Positions 45,389 to 57,229 of a stretch of DNA of 64,000 nucleotides are shown one piece after another. Position numbers and translations under genes: made by a program. This DNA comes from Cephalotus follicularis (lineage: Eukaryota > Streptophyta > Magnoliopsida > Oxalidales > Cephalotaceae). The notes under the pieces were generated by a model. That model made no database searches and was not told the DNA's origin. It saw only the letters and a program-made list of their open reading frames with translations. Every line of letters starts with the position of its first letter. Position 1 is the first letter of the stretch. The stretch covers positions 124,001 through 188,000 of the forward strand of contig BDDD01001490.1 of the NCBI GenBank assembly GCA_001972305.1, written 5' to 3'.

Positions 45389-46860
45389 CCATCCATATTA
45401 ATTTAAAAATTTATACATATCAAAAATAATGTCCGTAAGTCCATTCAATTACTCTTAAACATTCATACAAATCCTTGGCATAACATGCATATCCATTTAC
45501 ACTTGAATAAACTTATACAATTCTTACTCCTCAATCATTTCTTACAATTAAACACAGTCATTAAACAAATCGTACAATCATTCTATTCATTACAAATCCT
45601 TACATACTACAATTACATCAAATAAAACATCTCTCCTTGCTTTCCTTGCCTAAGGAACAGCTATCTAATCACTTTCCACTACTCCATCTGAACCTGATCA
45701 CATAAAGGTATCCTATCCTAAATGATGGGTTAATCATACGGCCAAGCAAGAATAACCCCATGCATAATGGAATGAATGAATAGTTATAAACAGTTATATG
45801 TATGCCATGTCATAATGCATGATAACAGTTGTGGTTAACCGATTTATGGATTTAATCGTCCCATATCGGTATATATACAAATCATTAACCTATATATACA
45901 CTCCTACTCATACATCTATCACACAAACAGAAGGTCAACCAGTTATATAACACCGTCCCATACCAGTGTATATAACAAGTTAACCTAATCATACAATATC
46001 CGTAAGTCTAAATCTTCATTTTTCAAGGTGGCACAATCTCGAGGTTTAGAGTATCTAATTGCCTACCGTTGAGATTGATAGGAGCTCAACTAGAACTAGT
46101 TTTCCACCTTTGAGATCAATAGGAGCTGAACTAGTTACGAAGTCATACAAGTCATACCGTTGCACACCATAATCATCATGAGTCTAGAACCCCAAAAGGT
46201 GGCACAAGCTCAAAGTCTAGACATCTAGTTTCCTACCGTTGAGATTGATAGGAGCTACACCAGTCACATGAATCTTACCCTAAACATACATGAGTATAAC
46301 CTTCCCGAAGGTGGCACAATCTCAATGTTTATACATCTAGTCGTCTATCGTTGAGATTGATAGGAGCTCGACTAGAACTTATTGCCTATCGTTTAGATTG
46401 ATATGAGCTCAACCAGTCACGTATCATGTGTAACTCTAGCATAGAGATCAGTCGATGGTAAGTCGACGCCTAGCATACCTGGCTAGAAGTTGCAAGTTCA
46501 CTCTTCGGTGAACACCTACTAGACATAACCTTTATCTTACTAATCCATTGTAGAAAATCCTTGAAAACTCATTCATTCTATATTAAACATGTCCTCTTAA
46601 CTTCAACTTATGCCTTGGAGGGCTTGCATAGAAGGTCGTTTGAGAGAAACAAGTAAAAAGTCTCAAATGAGCAATTTCAAAGAAAAACTCTGTAAAACAT
46701 TACATTTCAAAAAAAAATTAATCCATTGATCAAATTCCTTGACAAAATTATTGAAATATGTTAAAACTTATTTAAAAGAATGTTATTTGGAGCCTTGGAG
46801 GACTCCCGTTAAAAACCGTTCCCATCAAATTTTGTCTTAACTTTGTAATGGAACCGGTCC
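45389..46860 (-). repeat. LTR-like fragment of Tekay-type layout
   Basis: Follows the RT4 LTR end. The layout copies that of the RT2 and 54247 LTRs: AT-rich start, a gatgggttaatca...aaccccatgcat block (about 45720-45770), then tandem blocks of cgttgagattgataggagct (46060-46410). I could not define its end or TSD. Orientation is inferred from relatives. Confidence 0.55.
46060..46410. repeat. Tandem repeat cgttgagattgataggagct
   Basis: Five or six imperfect units around ctaccgttgagattgatagg and agctcaactagaact. Confidence 0.75.
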
Positions 46861-47251
46861 CATCAAATTTTGACATTGTTGGATATTTTTATTTTATTTT
46901 ACTAAATTACTGAGCGAATCTGTCTTGAAACGTGTGTATAAAAAAGTGTTCTTGTTTAATTCTTAAATAAAAGAGGAAATTAATTACTTTTGATTTGTTT
47001 TTTGTTTATTTTATTGTACAAGGATGTTATATTGATGCATATACAGTACCTATGGTGTTTTAAAAATTACGTGCATGTAGTAGGTAGCCTTAGGAGTATA
47101 AATAGCATAGTTATCTTTTATTCATCATTTCTTTAATTTAATTCGTTTTCTTTATGAATAAAATTCGTAAATTAATATTAGGTCACTAAAGTTATTGTAT
47201 AAAAATTCGTGAACTTTGTTGCGAAAAAATATGGTTTTAAAATTGGTTTAG
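46861..47251. other. AT-rich DNA without recognisable feature
   Basis: Continues after RT5 at 53649; no coding or terminal signals seen. Confidence 0.5.
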
Positions 47252-47256
47252 CTATC

Positions 47257-48140
47257 TGTTGATACAGAAATCCTTCTCTCAACAGTATCCTACGTGGAAG
47301 ACTTTAATTTGTTAAGAGAAACGCTAGCCAAGGATGCCTAGAGGAAAACTTCGATCTTTGATCCCTGCACAAAGTAATAAAATGGTGGAAAGTCCAGGAG
47401 GTTGTTCTCCCGGGGACACTCCGACGCTCAAGTTAGACAAAGTGCAGAGGAAATAAGGTTCTTTGCAATGTAAAAATGGCTGACTTTTGATTTTTGTTTT
47501 ATTCTGGTATTTATAGGATCAGTTTGTAACTGATCGAGCGTGAAAATCGGAGGTAATGACTATCCCCTAAGGAAATTCCGAGGATCTCGGGATTTCCCTT
47601 ATCTCCACCTGAATTATCTCTTCTTTCCTTTATCTTCTCCTAAATTATCTCTTCTTTCCTTGCTGGTAGTTATCCTTATCTTGTCTTCTATATTGAGAAG
47701 ATGTAGATCCCTAGCAATTAGGCTAACTCCATGGCCTCATTCCGTAAATGAGGAGGAGGTCCTCCGTCACAGATCTGCCGAGGAGACGAACTGTTCTGAT
47801 GTCAATGAAGCAATCAGACCCCTTGCTTCAAGGTCCACAGTCGTCAATGGACTTGCATTTGAAATGGATGGTTCTCTGTTATATAGCCGAGGAGGTTCTC
47901 GGCAGTGATGCTTCTGAAGGTGTCCTCGGACCTGTCGCCGAGGAGGGTGATCTTTGTACGGGGGCCACTGGACGGGTCCTCGGCACTTATGCCGAGGAGG
48001 AATTCTCTTTGTATTACTGTTTTCATAGCCAACAGATTTCCTCTGCTATTATTCATCAACCATTGAGTCACTTGGACACCTAGCAGTGCTTGGAAGAGGA
48101 CACGTGTTAGTTTTTATTTAACTCAATTTTTTCCACATCA
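47257..48140 (-). repeat. RT5 left LTR (3' LTR)
   Basis: tgttgatac to ccacatca. Contains several inverted cctcggc / gccgagg pairs at 47740-48000, one as a tight hairpin (tcctcggc-acttat-gccgagga, about 47973-47994). Followed by a pyrimidine run (taatcccccc), the minus-strand purine tract. Confidence 0.93.
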
Positions 48141-48543
48141 TAATCCCCCCTGGTCCTTCTTCTCTGACCGTGGTCAGAGGAGAAGGAGCAGAGTTGAGAG
48201 CCGTGGCTCAGGCAGTACTCCTCTGCAAAGTTTGCTGCTAATTTTCCTATTGGTAAGTGAGCTGAGGACAAAGGTGTTACTTTGGATTTTCCTTTGCACA
48301 AAATTGAATGTGCCTTGGCAGAGGATCGAAGCCTGCCCCCTTGTCTTCTCCTGTCCCATGGAAAGGACCTCGTACCATGAACCCACATTATTGCATTTAA
48401 GTACCATATTAAACACACTTCACACCTGGCATAAGCAGAGCGTTTCCCGCCTCTGCCTCTTCGTTTCCCGCGCTTGGTATGTCGGTTAGTTTCTCAACCA
48501 TTAGATCTTCGCTAGATGGATGGCCAGGATTCAAGCTTTAGCC

Positions 48544-48551
48544 TATAAATA
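48544..48551 (+). promoter_or_regulatory. TATA box of the antisense gene in RT5
   Basis: tataaata within gcctataaatagaacc, about 225 bp before the ATG at 48770. Its position outside the LTR implies that the antisense gene has its own promoter. Confidence 0.65.
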
Positions 48552-48680
48552 GAACCATAATCTGCTGAGTAAACCTTTTACGCCTCCTGATTTCTTGCTA
48601 ATACTCTTGAGAATCTTTGAGACCTCCAGTGCTTCAACCCCAAATCTTCGTCTTCTAATCATCTTAGTACAAGTTTCTAA

Positions 48681-48769
48681 GTAAGTTGACAGTACCTTTA
48701 CTGTTCTGAACTGATTCCTGTCTTTCCTTCTTGATTTTTTCTTCGTCTCCTTTATTTATTTTGACCTAG
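48681..48769 (+). other. Probable 5' UTR intron of the antisense gene
   Basis: Donor aagtaagt-like (ctaagtaagt, GT at 48681), pyrimidine-rich body and acceptor gacctag ending right before ATG 48770. Confidence 0.55.
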
Positions 48770-51147
48770 ATGGCCAGAACCAAACGCACTGCTAGGGTTT
48801 CTCCTCCCTTAGAGGTTGAACCCCTGGCCATGGTGGTTCCCCCTGCTGAGAGTCCTCTTTCATCCGAGGGTAGCTTGGGGGCTGCAGTGGGTGAACCAAC
48901 CCTTCCTGTCACCGAGGCTGACTCCTCTGCCCCTGATGGCTTTGGTGTCAGTGCTCTTTCTCGCCAGGAAGTGGTTGAACTCTCCACCAAGTTCAGTTTC
49001 CCTTCTGGGTTGAAATTTTGTCTTCCCAAGGATCCTAGGATGGTCACAGAGAGTAAAGAGGGCCTCTTCATTGTCTTCGAGGGGGCTCTCTCTCATGGTC
49101 TGAGGATCCCTGTACCTTCTTTTGCCTTATCAATCTTGGAGGCTTTTAACGTCCACCCTTCTCTTCTCCAACCCCAATCGTGGAGCTTCATAATAGGTTT
49201 TCTTGTTAGGTGTCAAGAGTCCGAGGTGACCGCCACAGTGGGATTGTTCAAACAGTTCCATGTCATCTCGTCCTCGCCAGGGAAGCGTGGCTACTTTTTT
49301 AAGTCACGTCCTAGCATAAAAAAGCTTCTCACCAAACCTACCCAGTCCATCAAAAATTGGAGGAAGAGGTACTTCCTCATCAAGAATTTTGAAGGGTTCA
49401 CCCCCCCTGTGTGGTATGACTCCTTGGAGACTACACGTCTCAACAGGAGACCCATATTGACAACGGCCGAGAACCTGGACTTCGATAAACTCATCCACTT
49501 GGAGCCCGAGGAGGTGAACTCTATCGTGGTTGAGGAGCGTCTACTCCGGGCTGGGCTAAGTATTGCTCCAAGCCAGGGGTCACACTCGGCCGAGGTCGAG
49601 GAAGCCTCAGGGGACGAGGGGTCCCCAGTCCAATCCATGCCCCAAGAGATGGGGGAAAACTGTATAAAGCTTTCATCTCCTCCGTCTTTCTTGTCTTCAA
49701 ATTTTTATTGTCTTGTAATTCAATTTTAAGTTACTAACATTCTTGACCTCTGTTTATGCAACAATGTCTTCTCGGCGAGGATTTGATGCTCTGTTCAATG
49801 CCATCAAGGGCACCAAACCTTCCTCTGCTGCGGCAGACAAACAAAAGGCTTCCGAGGAGGCGGCCAAACAAAAGGCTGCCGAGGAGGCCACCAAACAGAA
49901 GGAGAGGGCAACAGTCGAGGGGGCCAAACAGAGGGCCAAGGCCGCCGTTGCTGGGGCCAAGCAGATGAAGAAGGCTACAGTTACAGCCAAAGATAAAGGG
50001 GCCAAACGCCCTGTCAGTGGACGTACCTCTGACAAGCTTCCTCGTCCCCCAAGCAAAAAGGGGAGACTCATCACCGAAGTCGAGATGGACTCCATCCTCG
50101 GCCAGACCTCAGACGTCCCTATCATCCTGCCTCCTTCTCGGGACGTGGAGAGGATGATCAAAGAGATAGAGGCGGTTGGGAAGGGCTCCTCTACCCTGAA
50201 CACGCAGGGGGTGCCATTTGCCCTCAGTTCTCTCTGCCTTTTTCCAGATGAGCTGAAGGAAAGGGAGGATTGGTCCAACAAGGACCTCATCCATAATTCA
50301 TTGCGAAGCCAATTTGAGGTAAAGGAAGACCCTCTGACTGTATACTTTGTACTCTTTGTATTTTCTGTTCTAACTTCATTCTTCTTTGCGGGCTTTGAAT
50401 AACCACCACCTCTTGGTCGAGAACTTCTCGATCATCTTGGAGAGGTGTGATAAGCTGAGGTTGGAGGTCATGGAGGAGACGGAGACTTCTCGGGTTGCCA
50501 GGGCTCAACTGGAGGAGGTCCTCAAGGCCCAAGAATCTACTATGGAGGAGAAAAATAGAGTTGTCCTGGAGAAGGACCAATCACAAAAAGATCTCTCTAA
50601 GGCTCGCTACCTGTTCCAATCTTTGCAGAAACAGCATGAGGAGACTTTGAGGAGGTACGAGGAGACTGTGAAGAGGCATAAGGAGGAGAAAGCCAAGGCT
50701 GTGGAGGACGCCCTTGCAGAGTTCAGGTCCTCTGATGAATTCCACAGCTTGATGGAAGCCTCCGTGGAGGACTTCAAAGCTTATGAGGCCTTCGACGAGG
50801 AGGTCTTCAAAGAATCTGCCGAGTTCTATCGTCAGGGGTTCTACACTTGCAGGAATTGGGTCAAGACTCTGCATCCAGAGGTTCCCCTGCAAGAGGTCGC
50901 CTACTGCTCAGCTGCCAAGGCCTTCGATTACTATCCTGACGGATACGAAGCCGAGGAGCTGAAAGCCGAGGAGGCTTTGGAAAGGAATGCTGGCCAAGGA
51001 GTTGGGGAAGTAGAACTAGGGACTCAACCTGCTTCCAACGATCCTGCCTCAGACCTTGCAACTCCTCTGCCTCCTCAAGTTGGGCCTTTTGTGCCTCCTC
51101 CTCCTGAGGATGATATCTCCACTGATGCTCCTCCTGCCTTAGCCTAG
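48770..51147 (+). CDS. Antisense extra ORF of RT5, Transposase_28 (putative gypsy-type) protein
   Basis: Three coding blocks: 48770-49661, 49762-50318 and 50392-51147, joining in phase for about 730 residues. The first holds the Transposase_28-like region (HGLRIPVPSFALSILEAF, PQSWSFIIGFLVRC, GYFFKSRPSIKKLL, NWRKRYFLIKNFEGF). The second is Lys/Ala-rich with KQK repeats. The third is a coiled coil (KLRLEVMEETETSRVARAQL onward, rich in EETLRRYEETVKRHKEE) ending in a Pro-rich tail. Both internal acceptors look mutated: tgcaa at 49757-49761 and tgcgg at 50387-50391, where the phase calls for cag. If so, correct splicing fails. Function of this family is unknown; it is common in plant retrotransposons. 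It is antisense to the element. Confidence 0.72.
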
Positions 51148-52021
51148 CTTTTTCTTCTTCTTTTTTTTGTCTTGTACTTGTAACCCTCTATATATAAATG
51201 AAGATAACTTTTTGCATCCTCTGACTTGTCTTTACTTTTGCATTGTGAGCTTGATGTGTTTGCACTTCGCATATATGTTTACAAACTCCTTAAGGATTTT
51301 ATGCACTGGAACCTCTGACTTCCCGTAGAATCAGACACTGCTCCAAAAGAATTTAAAAGTAACTTAACACAAACATTAATAAAAAAACCTCTTGTATCTC
51401 TGAACTTTGCCTTCAAAATACTTCCTGTGTGTTGTGGTTAACCTCTGACTTCTCGCACAAGTGAACACTTGATTCCATAAATGCTTAAGTAACTTATCAG
51501 AAATATCAATGCAAGGCCTTCATGTTTTCAGACTTTGTCTTCAGTTGGTTCCTTGTGTGTTTGAGCTTTGAGTGTAACCGTGTGATGATAATTTCCTTAG
51601 GGCTTTAAACTTAGCCCAAATCACTAACTCTCCGTGGACGAGGTCACTCAAGTCTTGGTAGTCCTCGTAGGAACCTTTATTTCACGAATACTTAAGTAAT
51701 TATAAGAAAATTTTTGCACTCACAGGTTGAGTTTTTGGTCTGCTCGGACAAGTTCCTATGGGTTTGCCAGGAGAGTATCGTCTGACCTATTAGGGTTTAG
51801 GGCAGGTCGGCTGAGATTTCAGTCCACTTAGGGACACTTGTATTAAAGTGCTCAGTCCGACGAGCTTGATCGATGCGAGTTCCCATGGATTCGACTTTCA
51901 AGTCACGATTTTAGGTCTGGTTGGACAAGTTCCCATGGTGTTGCCGACCAGTGTTTGCTCCCTTGGGAGTCTTAGTGCTTCCTTGGAAGTCTTTAGGCGT
52001 GCTCCTCGGGAGGAGTCTTTG
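51148..52021. other. RT5 spacer without coding signal
   Basis: A tatatataaatgaag motif follows the ORF (about 51189) and may be part of its 3' end signal. Otherwise repeated cctctgactt phrases and AT-rich DNA; protease, RT and integrase are absent. Confidence 0.6.
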
Positions 52022-52714
52022 TTATGTGCATCCTTGGATGCTCTTGAATGCTTGTTTCACTCCTCGGAACCTCCTTTCCAAGTCTGCGAGCCTTCTGTCC
52101 ACTTCTTGCTCCACCTCTTCTATGTTCCTAACTCTGCTAGAAACATGTGACCTTCCAGCCACTGAAGCTGGGGGATTGACCCTGCTTCCTCGGGCCATAC
52201 CGGCTCTGCGCGGAGCGTTGGAGCGCACTTGTGCCTCCTCTGCTCCCCTGGCCTCCTGCCGAGGATCCACGTCCATGGCCTGGTGCTGAGGATGCACTCT
52301 CCTGGGATCATTGGGGTGATCCCTAGCGGTCGAGGACTCAGCTCTCTGAGATGCAGTGATCTCAGGCCTCCTTCCCAGGGGATTGTCGTCCCCTGACCAC
52401 CTAAGGGGAAGTTCATCTCCCCTCGACGGGTTTCGCCTGACACCTCATGGGTGCCGTGCCTCCACCTCTGGTCCTTGGGGACATGAAACTCCTCGGACCA
52501 CTTGCTGAGCAGGCCCGGCTTGTTGTTGGTTGGGTAAAGTTGTGACCAACAAATCAGTGACACGTTCCAATCCCTGGAGGAATTGGTTGAGCTGCTCCCC
52601 TGTGATGGGAGCTTGTTCTTGGGCCGCCACTTGGGCAACTTCTGGGGGAGGGGCTGTGACCTCCTGTTGTTGGCTACCAGTGGCTCCAACCAGGTTATTC
52701 TTCCTCGGAGGCAT
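52022..52714 (-). pseudogene. RT5 gag N-terminal remnant
   Basis: ATG 52714 gives MPPRKNNLVGATGSQQQ and a Gln/Pro-rich segment, stop at about 52445, then the same frame stays open to 52022 with RNIEEVEQEVDRRLADLERR, a short coiled coil. The start lies about 30 bp after the primer site, as expected for gag. The capsid core and zinc knuckles are missing. Confidence 0.65.
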
Positions 52715-52740
52715 GGTTGTTAATGACTTTTTGCTGCGCT

Positions 52741-52759
52741 TCCCACAGACGGCGCCAAC
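52741..52759 (-). other. RT5 primer binding site
   Basis: On the minus strand ttggcgccgtctgtgggaa directly follows the 5' LTR; tggcgccgt-type sites are typical of Tat-lineage gypsy elements and unlike the tRNA-Met sites of the other elements here. Confidence 0.8.
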
Positions 52760-53643
52760 TGTTGATACAGAAATCCTTCTCTCAACAGTATCCTACGTGG
52801 AGGACTTTAATTTGTTAAGAGAAACGCTAGCCAAGGATGTCTAAAGGAAGACTTCGATCTTTGATCCCTGCACAAAGTAATAAAATGGTGGAAAGTCCAG
52901 GAGGTTATTCTCCCGGGGACACTCCGACGCTCAAGTTAGACAAAGTGCAGAGGAAATAAGGTTCTTTGCAATGTAAAAATGGCTGACCTTTGATTTGTGT
53001 TTTATTCTGGTATTTATAGGATCAGTTTGTAACTGATCGAGCGTGAAAATAGGAGGTAATGACTATCCCCTAAGGAAATTCCGAGGATCTCGGGATTTCT
53101 CTTATCTCCACCTGAATTATCTCTTCTTTCCTTTATCTTCTCCTAAATTATCTCTTCTTTCCTTGCTGGTAGTTATCCTTATCTTGTCTTCTATATTGAG
53201 AAGATGTAGATCCCTAGCAATTAGGCTAACTCCATGGCCTCATTCCGTAAATGAGGAGGAGGTCCTCCGTCACAGATCTGCCGAGGAGACGAACTGTTCT
53301 GATGTCAATGAAGCAATCAGACCCCTTGCTTCAAGGTCCACAGTCGTCCATGGACTTGCATTTGAAATGGATGGTTCTCTGTTATATAGCCGAGGAGGTC
53401 CTCGGCAGTGATGCTTCTGAAGGTGTCCTCGGACCTGTCACCGAGGAGGGTGATCTTTGTACGGGGGCCACTGGACGGGTCCTCGGCACTTATGCCGAGG
53501 AGGAATTCTCTCTGTATTACTGTTTTCGTAGCCAACAGATTTCCTCTGCTATTATTCATCAACCATCGAGTCACTTGGACACCTGGCAGTGCTTGGAAGA
53601 GGACACGTGTTGTTTTTTATTTAACTCAATTTTTCTCACATCA
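52760..53643 (-). repeat. RT5 right LTR (5' LTR)
   Basis: Same ends and length as the left LTR; the cctcggc hairpins are at 53245-53505. Followed by TSD ctatc. Confidence 0.93.
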
Positions 53644-53648
53644 CTATC

Positions 53649-54241
53649 CATATACACACTTACACATGTATATAAGTAAATAGAATTTTATTGTTTTCTT
53701 TTGCATGATAAATATTCGATTAGTGTAAATAATCATTTTTCGAACCATTGCCATGTTAATAATGTACGTTTATCCTGTAGATAAATGTATAAATATATTA
53801 AAATATGAGTGCATGTAAATAAACGCATAGAAATGCTAACCTTGGAGATGATTCACGAATAATACAAAATTATGGTTTTTTTGGACATTTCTTTTGATTC
53901 CTTTGATGTCATGTGTATGTCCTTTGTTTCCTTGTTTTATACTTGTATAAATCTGTATTGTGCAACCCCTTGTTTGAGTTTTGTATCTATGCCAAGAGTT
54001 GCGGATTCAAAAGTACATGCTCTCAAGCTCTCTCTTTTCATTTGCTTTATGTGCATATGGATTTAAATTATGTATTTACCGCTTTAATGGTTTGATATAC
54101 TCGATGTGTGCAACATAAATTATGATTGAGCATTCTAATTTAATTCTATATGCTAAATCTTGACATGGATGGATTGTGTAAGGATGCTTTAGCTTTGACG
54201 AGTAGGGGTGCCTAACACCTTCCCTGCTTGTACCACAATTC
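53649..54241. other. AT-rich DNA, possible old LTR end
   Basis: Continues the flank interrupted by RT5. Near 54200-54235 ggggtgcctaacaccttccc resembles a phrase I know from Tat/Ogre-type LTRs, but no element ends could be set. ORFs of 60-64 codons are not supported. Confidence 0.4.
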
Positions 54242-56066
54242 CAGATTGTAACAGCCCAAGCCCTAAGTCTCCTCGAGACATGGGTTTCTACGCTCCATTC
54301 TGTTCAGACAATCTTTTACCTAGTATACTTATTCTAAAATATGCTATAATTTAAAACTTTATAAACATTCTTACAGTATGCAAATACAATAAATCAAAAC
54401 ATATGTCATATATATTTGTCGATTCAATTCGGATACAAACACTACAGTCTCAGTACAATGTCGTACTCTCTCTCTGTTAATCACTACAAATTCAAATTGT
54501 AAATACAACGATCTCTATCTTCAAGAAGATCTAAACCTTCTCATATCTCTGTCTTATCTGCTTCTGTCCATCCCTGAAAAATCTGCTATATGTCTGACGC
54601 ACAGCCCATAAATGGGTCAGCCAATGAGGCTAATAGAAAAACCCTTTATGCAGTGATGTATATAGTATATAGTATATACGTGACATGATATATGCATGAA
54701 TGTCAATGTGGTCATTACCCATATGACAACCGGCCCATACTGGATGCATATGCGATAAGACCTAAATAGTACAATCCTATCCAATAATTTATCAGACAAT
54801 CCAGTACAAGTGTGTGAAGACACTCAAACAATCTATAGATTTTTACGACTTTCAGTAGCAGTACAGTGCATCTAACCCATGGAAGGAACTTCAAAATGGG
54901 TAGGTTAGATGATCTAGTTGTCTATTGATTATCCAGGTAGAAACGCGACTAGATAGTGATCTAACTATCCCGGATCAGCCCAATGGACACTCAGTTAGAT
55001 CTGACTTAGTTGTCTTGGATTAGCCCAAGGGACACTCAACTAAGTCTCCTAATTGTCTACAGATCATCCCAATAGAAACGCAGTTACGTATAATTATCTA
55101 TGGATCATCCCAATAGAAAAGCAGTTATATACTGGAGTTAACCAGATAGTAAAAGCCATTAAGGCTAGTAAAATCTAATAAGAGGGAACAATAGAACGGA
55201 GTTCAATGCCTAGCATGCCTGACTAGAAGTCACTAAGGTCGGTCTAATAGATTCAATCAACCAATATCAATCAGGCAATACAATCAATCGGTCAGTCTTT
55301 ACAGCTCCAAGAGTGTTGAAGCTTAGCATAGTAGTCACAAACTATCATGTCCGTCGACTAAAATTCTAGGTCACAATCAAGTAGACCTACCAATACAATT
55401 AAACCTGCACAATCTAAATCAATTGAGCAAGACGTTGTAACATGCTCAAACAGGACGAAAGTCCTTCAGTAGTCATACAAAAAGAGTCACACAGAGTGTG
55501 CTCGAATAAAACAGTAGCTATGAAAGATCGAGTCATCATCGATGTACGATGGAAAGCTCAAGATAGTTGTAAAACTAGTTTAGAGTCGATATGCGACAAA
55601 ACAGTTAAGATCCTTTTCAAATGAGTCGTTAAATTATCGGTGATAAAACAGTTGTAAACAATGTCTCATATCTTTCTATAAGAAATCATGACAAACAGTT
55701 GAAATCCAATGAGTGTAATGCTCTCCTAGCTAATTCATAGCAAAATACTTTATAACTATTTATAAAACTCACCTGAAGGTGTTTCATGGAGAAACCAGTG
55801 GAAATGTTTATAAAATTAGTTTATAAGCTAGTTATCGGGCCTATAAAGGTTATGAAGGGAAACTAGTGAGTTAAAACTATTTAGTTGTAAAAATAACTCA
55901 TTTCGGAAGTTAAAAGTTTAACAAACATGTATAAAGATTGATCCGAGATCAAATCGTGTAAAACAGTGTTTGGGAAGTCAACCACAAATCTAGGAAAGAC
56001 CCGAGATAAAAACCAATTGAGGAAAAGTCATTTGAAGTTGAAACAATTTAATTTTAGTAAAACTAT

Positions 56067-56123
56067 AGGAAAAGCGTCAACGCTATCAAAGAAAACGCGG
56101 ACGCTATCAAGGAAAGCGTCAAT
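56067..56123. repeat. GCGTCAACGC-type palindrome group in D, left half
   Basis: aaaagcgtcaacgctatc, aaaacgcggacgctatc, gaaagcgtcaat, interrupted by E. Confidence 0.8.
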
Positions 56124-56849
56124 TGTAACGTCCCAAACCCCAAGGGTGAACCCCCAAGGCCTGTTGCGCCACAAACAGTACCATTCACTTTACCAATATT
56201 TAGAGAAAAATTTAAAACAATTTATAACACGATAATGCATGCAGAAAATCCAATAAACAATCACTTATGTGGATAAAACTCAATGCTATACAATACTGTC
56301 CAAAGATAGCTCTGCCACAAACCGGCAGGTCATAAAACAATATACAATTTCATTATTATACTCTTGGGTCGTCGAACTACAACTGGAAGGCGGAGACTTA
56401 CTCAGTGCTTCAATCATCTGCTTGTTGCGAGGCTCCACCTGACCCATTACATAACAATGCAATGGGTCAGCAACCACTGGTTGTGTAGGAACTACTACCC
56501 ATGCATATGTGGAGTGCAATGCAGCATGTATGCAATGAGAGATGCAATGCATAACCAACCATACAGTACAAGCATTCATAACATTCACAGTATCATTAAC
56601 AGTCATTTACAGTACCATTAACAATCATTTACATTCTTCCTTGGCATCCCCTACTTAGGGAGGAGCGATAGACGCACTCCAGACGTTAGAGGCAGAGGAG
56701 CCGAGAATAAATAAACATTACATTTTAGGCAGACCGGTTCCTCGGCTTTAGGAAGAGCAATATACGCGCTCTAGGCATTATAGGCAGAGGAGAGGAACAT
56801 AAAAATTCACTATTACACTATACAGTAACAGTCATTCAGTCAGTGTGGC

Positions 56850-57045
56850 TCATCTCGGTCGGTGATCCATTGGCTTATCTCCACCAGTGGTCCTTTGGGC
56901 TATCTCGGTGACCCTCCTGGTTCATCTCAATTGGTGGCCTATTGGTTCATCTCAAGGATAGCCTTACTGGTTCATCTCAGCGGTGACCCCCGTAGGGTTC
57001 ATCTCGGTAGTGACCCCCGTAGGGTTCATCTCAGCGGTGACCCAG
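56850..57045. repeat. Minisatellite ggttcatctcggcggtgacc in E
   Basis: Six or seven units of about 28 bp, most regular at 56940-57045. Confidence 0.8.
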
Positions 57046-57229
57046 TACATTACACTACATTAACATTACAATAACACAACATTTCTATTTCACTGTGAGG
57101 TCTACCTTTATTACTACATTCATTTATCCTTCGAGAGCCTTCATTTCATTCACTCATATATACTAACTTCTTAAAGACCCAAGATCGGGTATGATTGAGC
57201 CCACATGTTCTAAAATGTTCAGTATAACT

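Larger units (their letters stand above)
47257..53643 (-). mobile_element. RT5: internally deleted Tat-like Ty3/gypsy element with antisense extra gene
   Basis: Two LTRs of equal length (884 bp: 47257-48140 and 52760-53643) with roughly 20 differences by eye, flanked by the perfect TSD ctatc (47252-47256 and 53644-53648). The primer site ttggcgccgtctgtgggaa on the minus strand (52741-52759) sets orientation. On the minus strand follows a gag start (52022-52714), then no protease, RT or integrase at all. On the plus strand lies an intron-containing gene with a Transposase_28-type domain (48770-51147). This matches Tat-lineage elements that carry an extra ORF antisense near the 3' LTR; the deleted pol makes it non-autonomous. 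Confidence 0.9.

Noticed and set aside
52120..52689. 189-codon minus-strand ORF overlapping the RT5 gag start
   Set aside because: Shadow in another frame of the gag reading frame that starts at 52714, which has the right position after the primer site.
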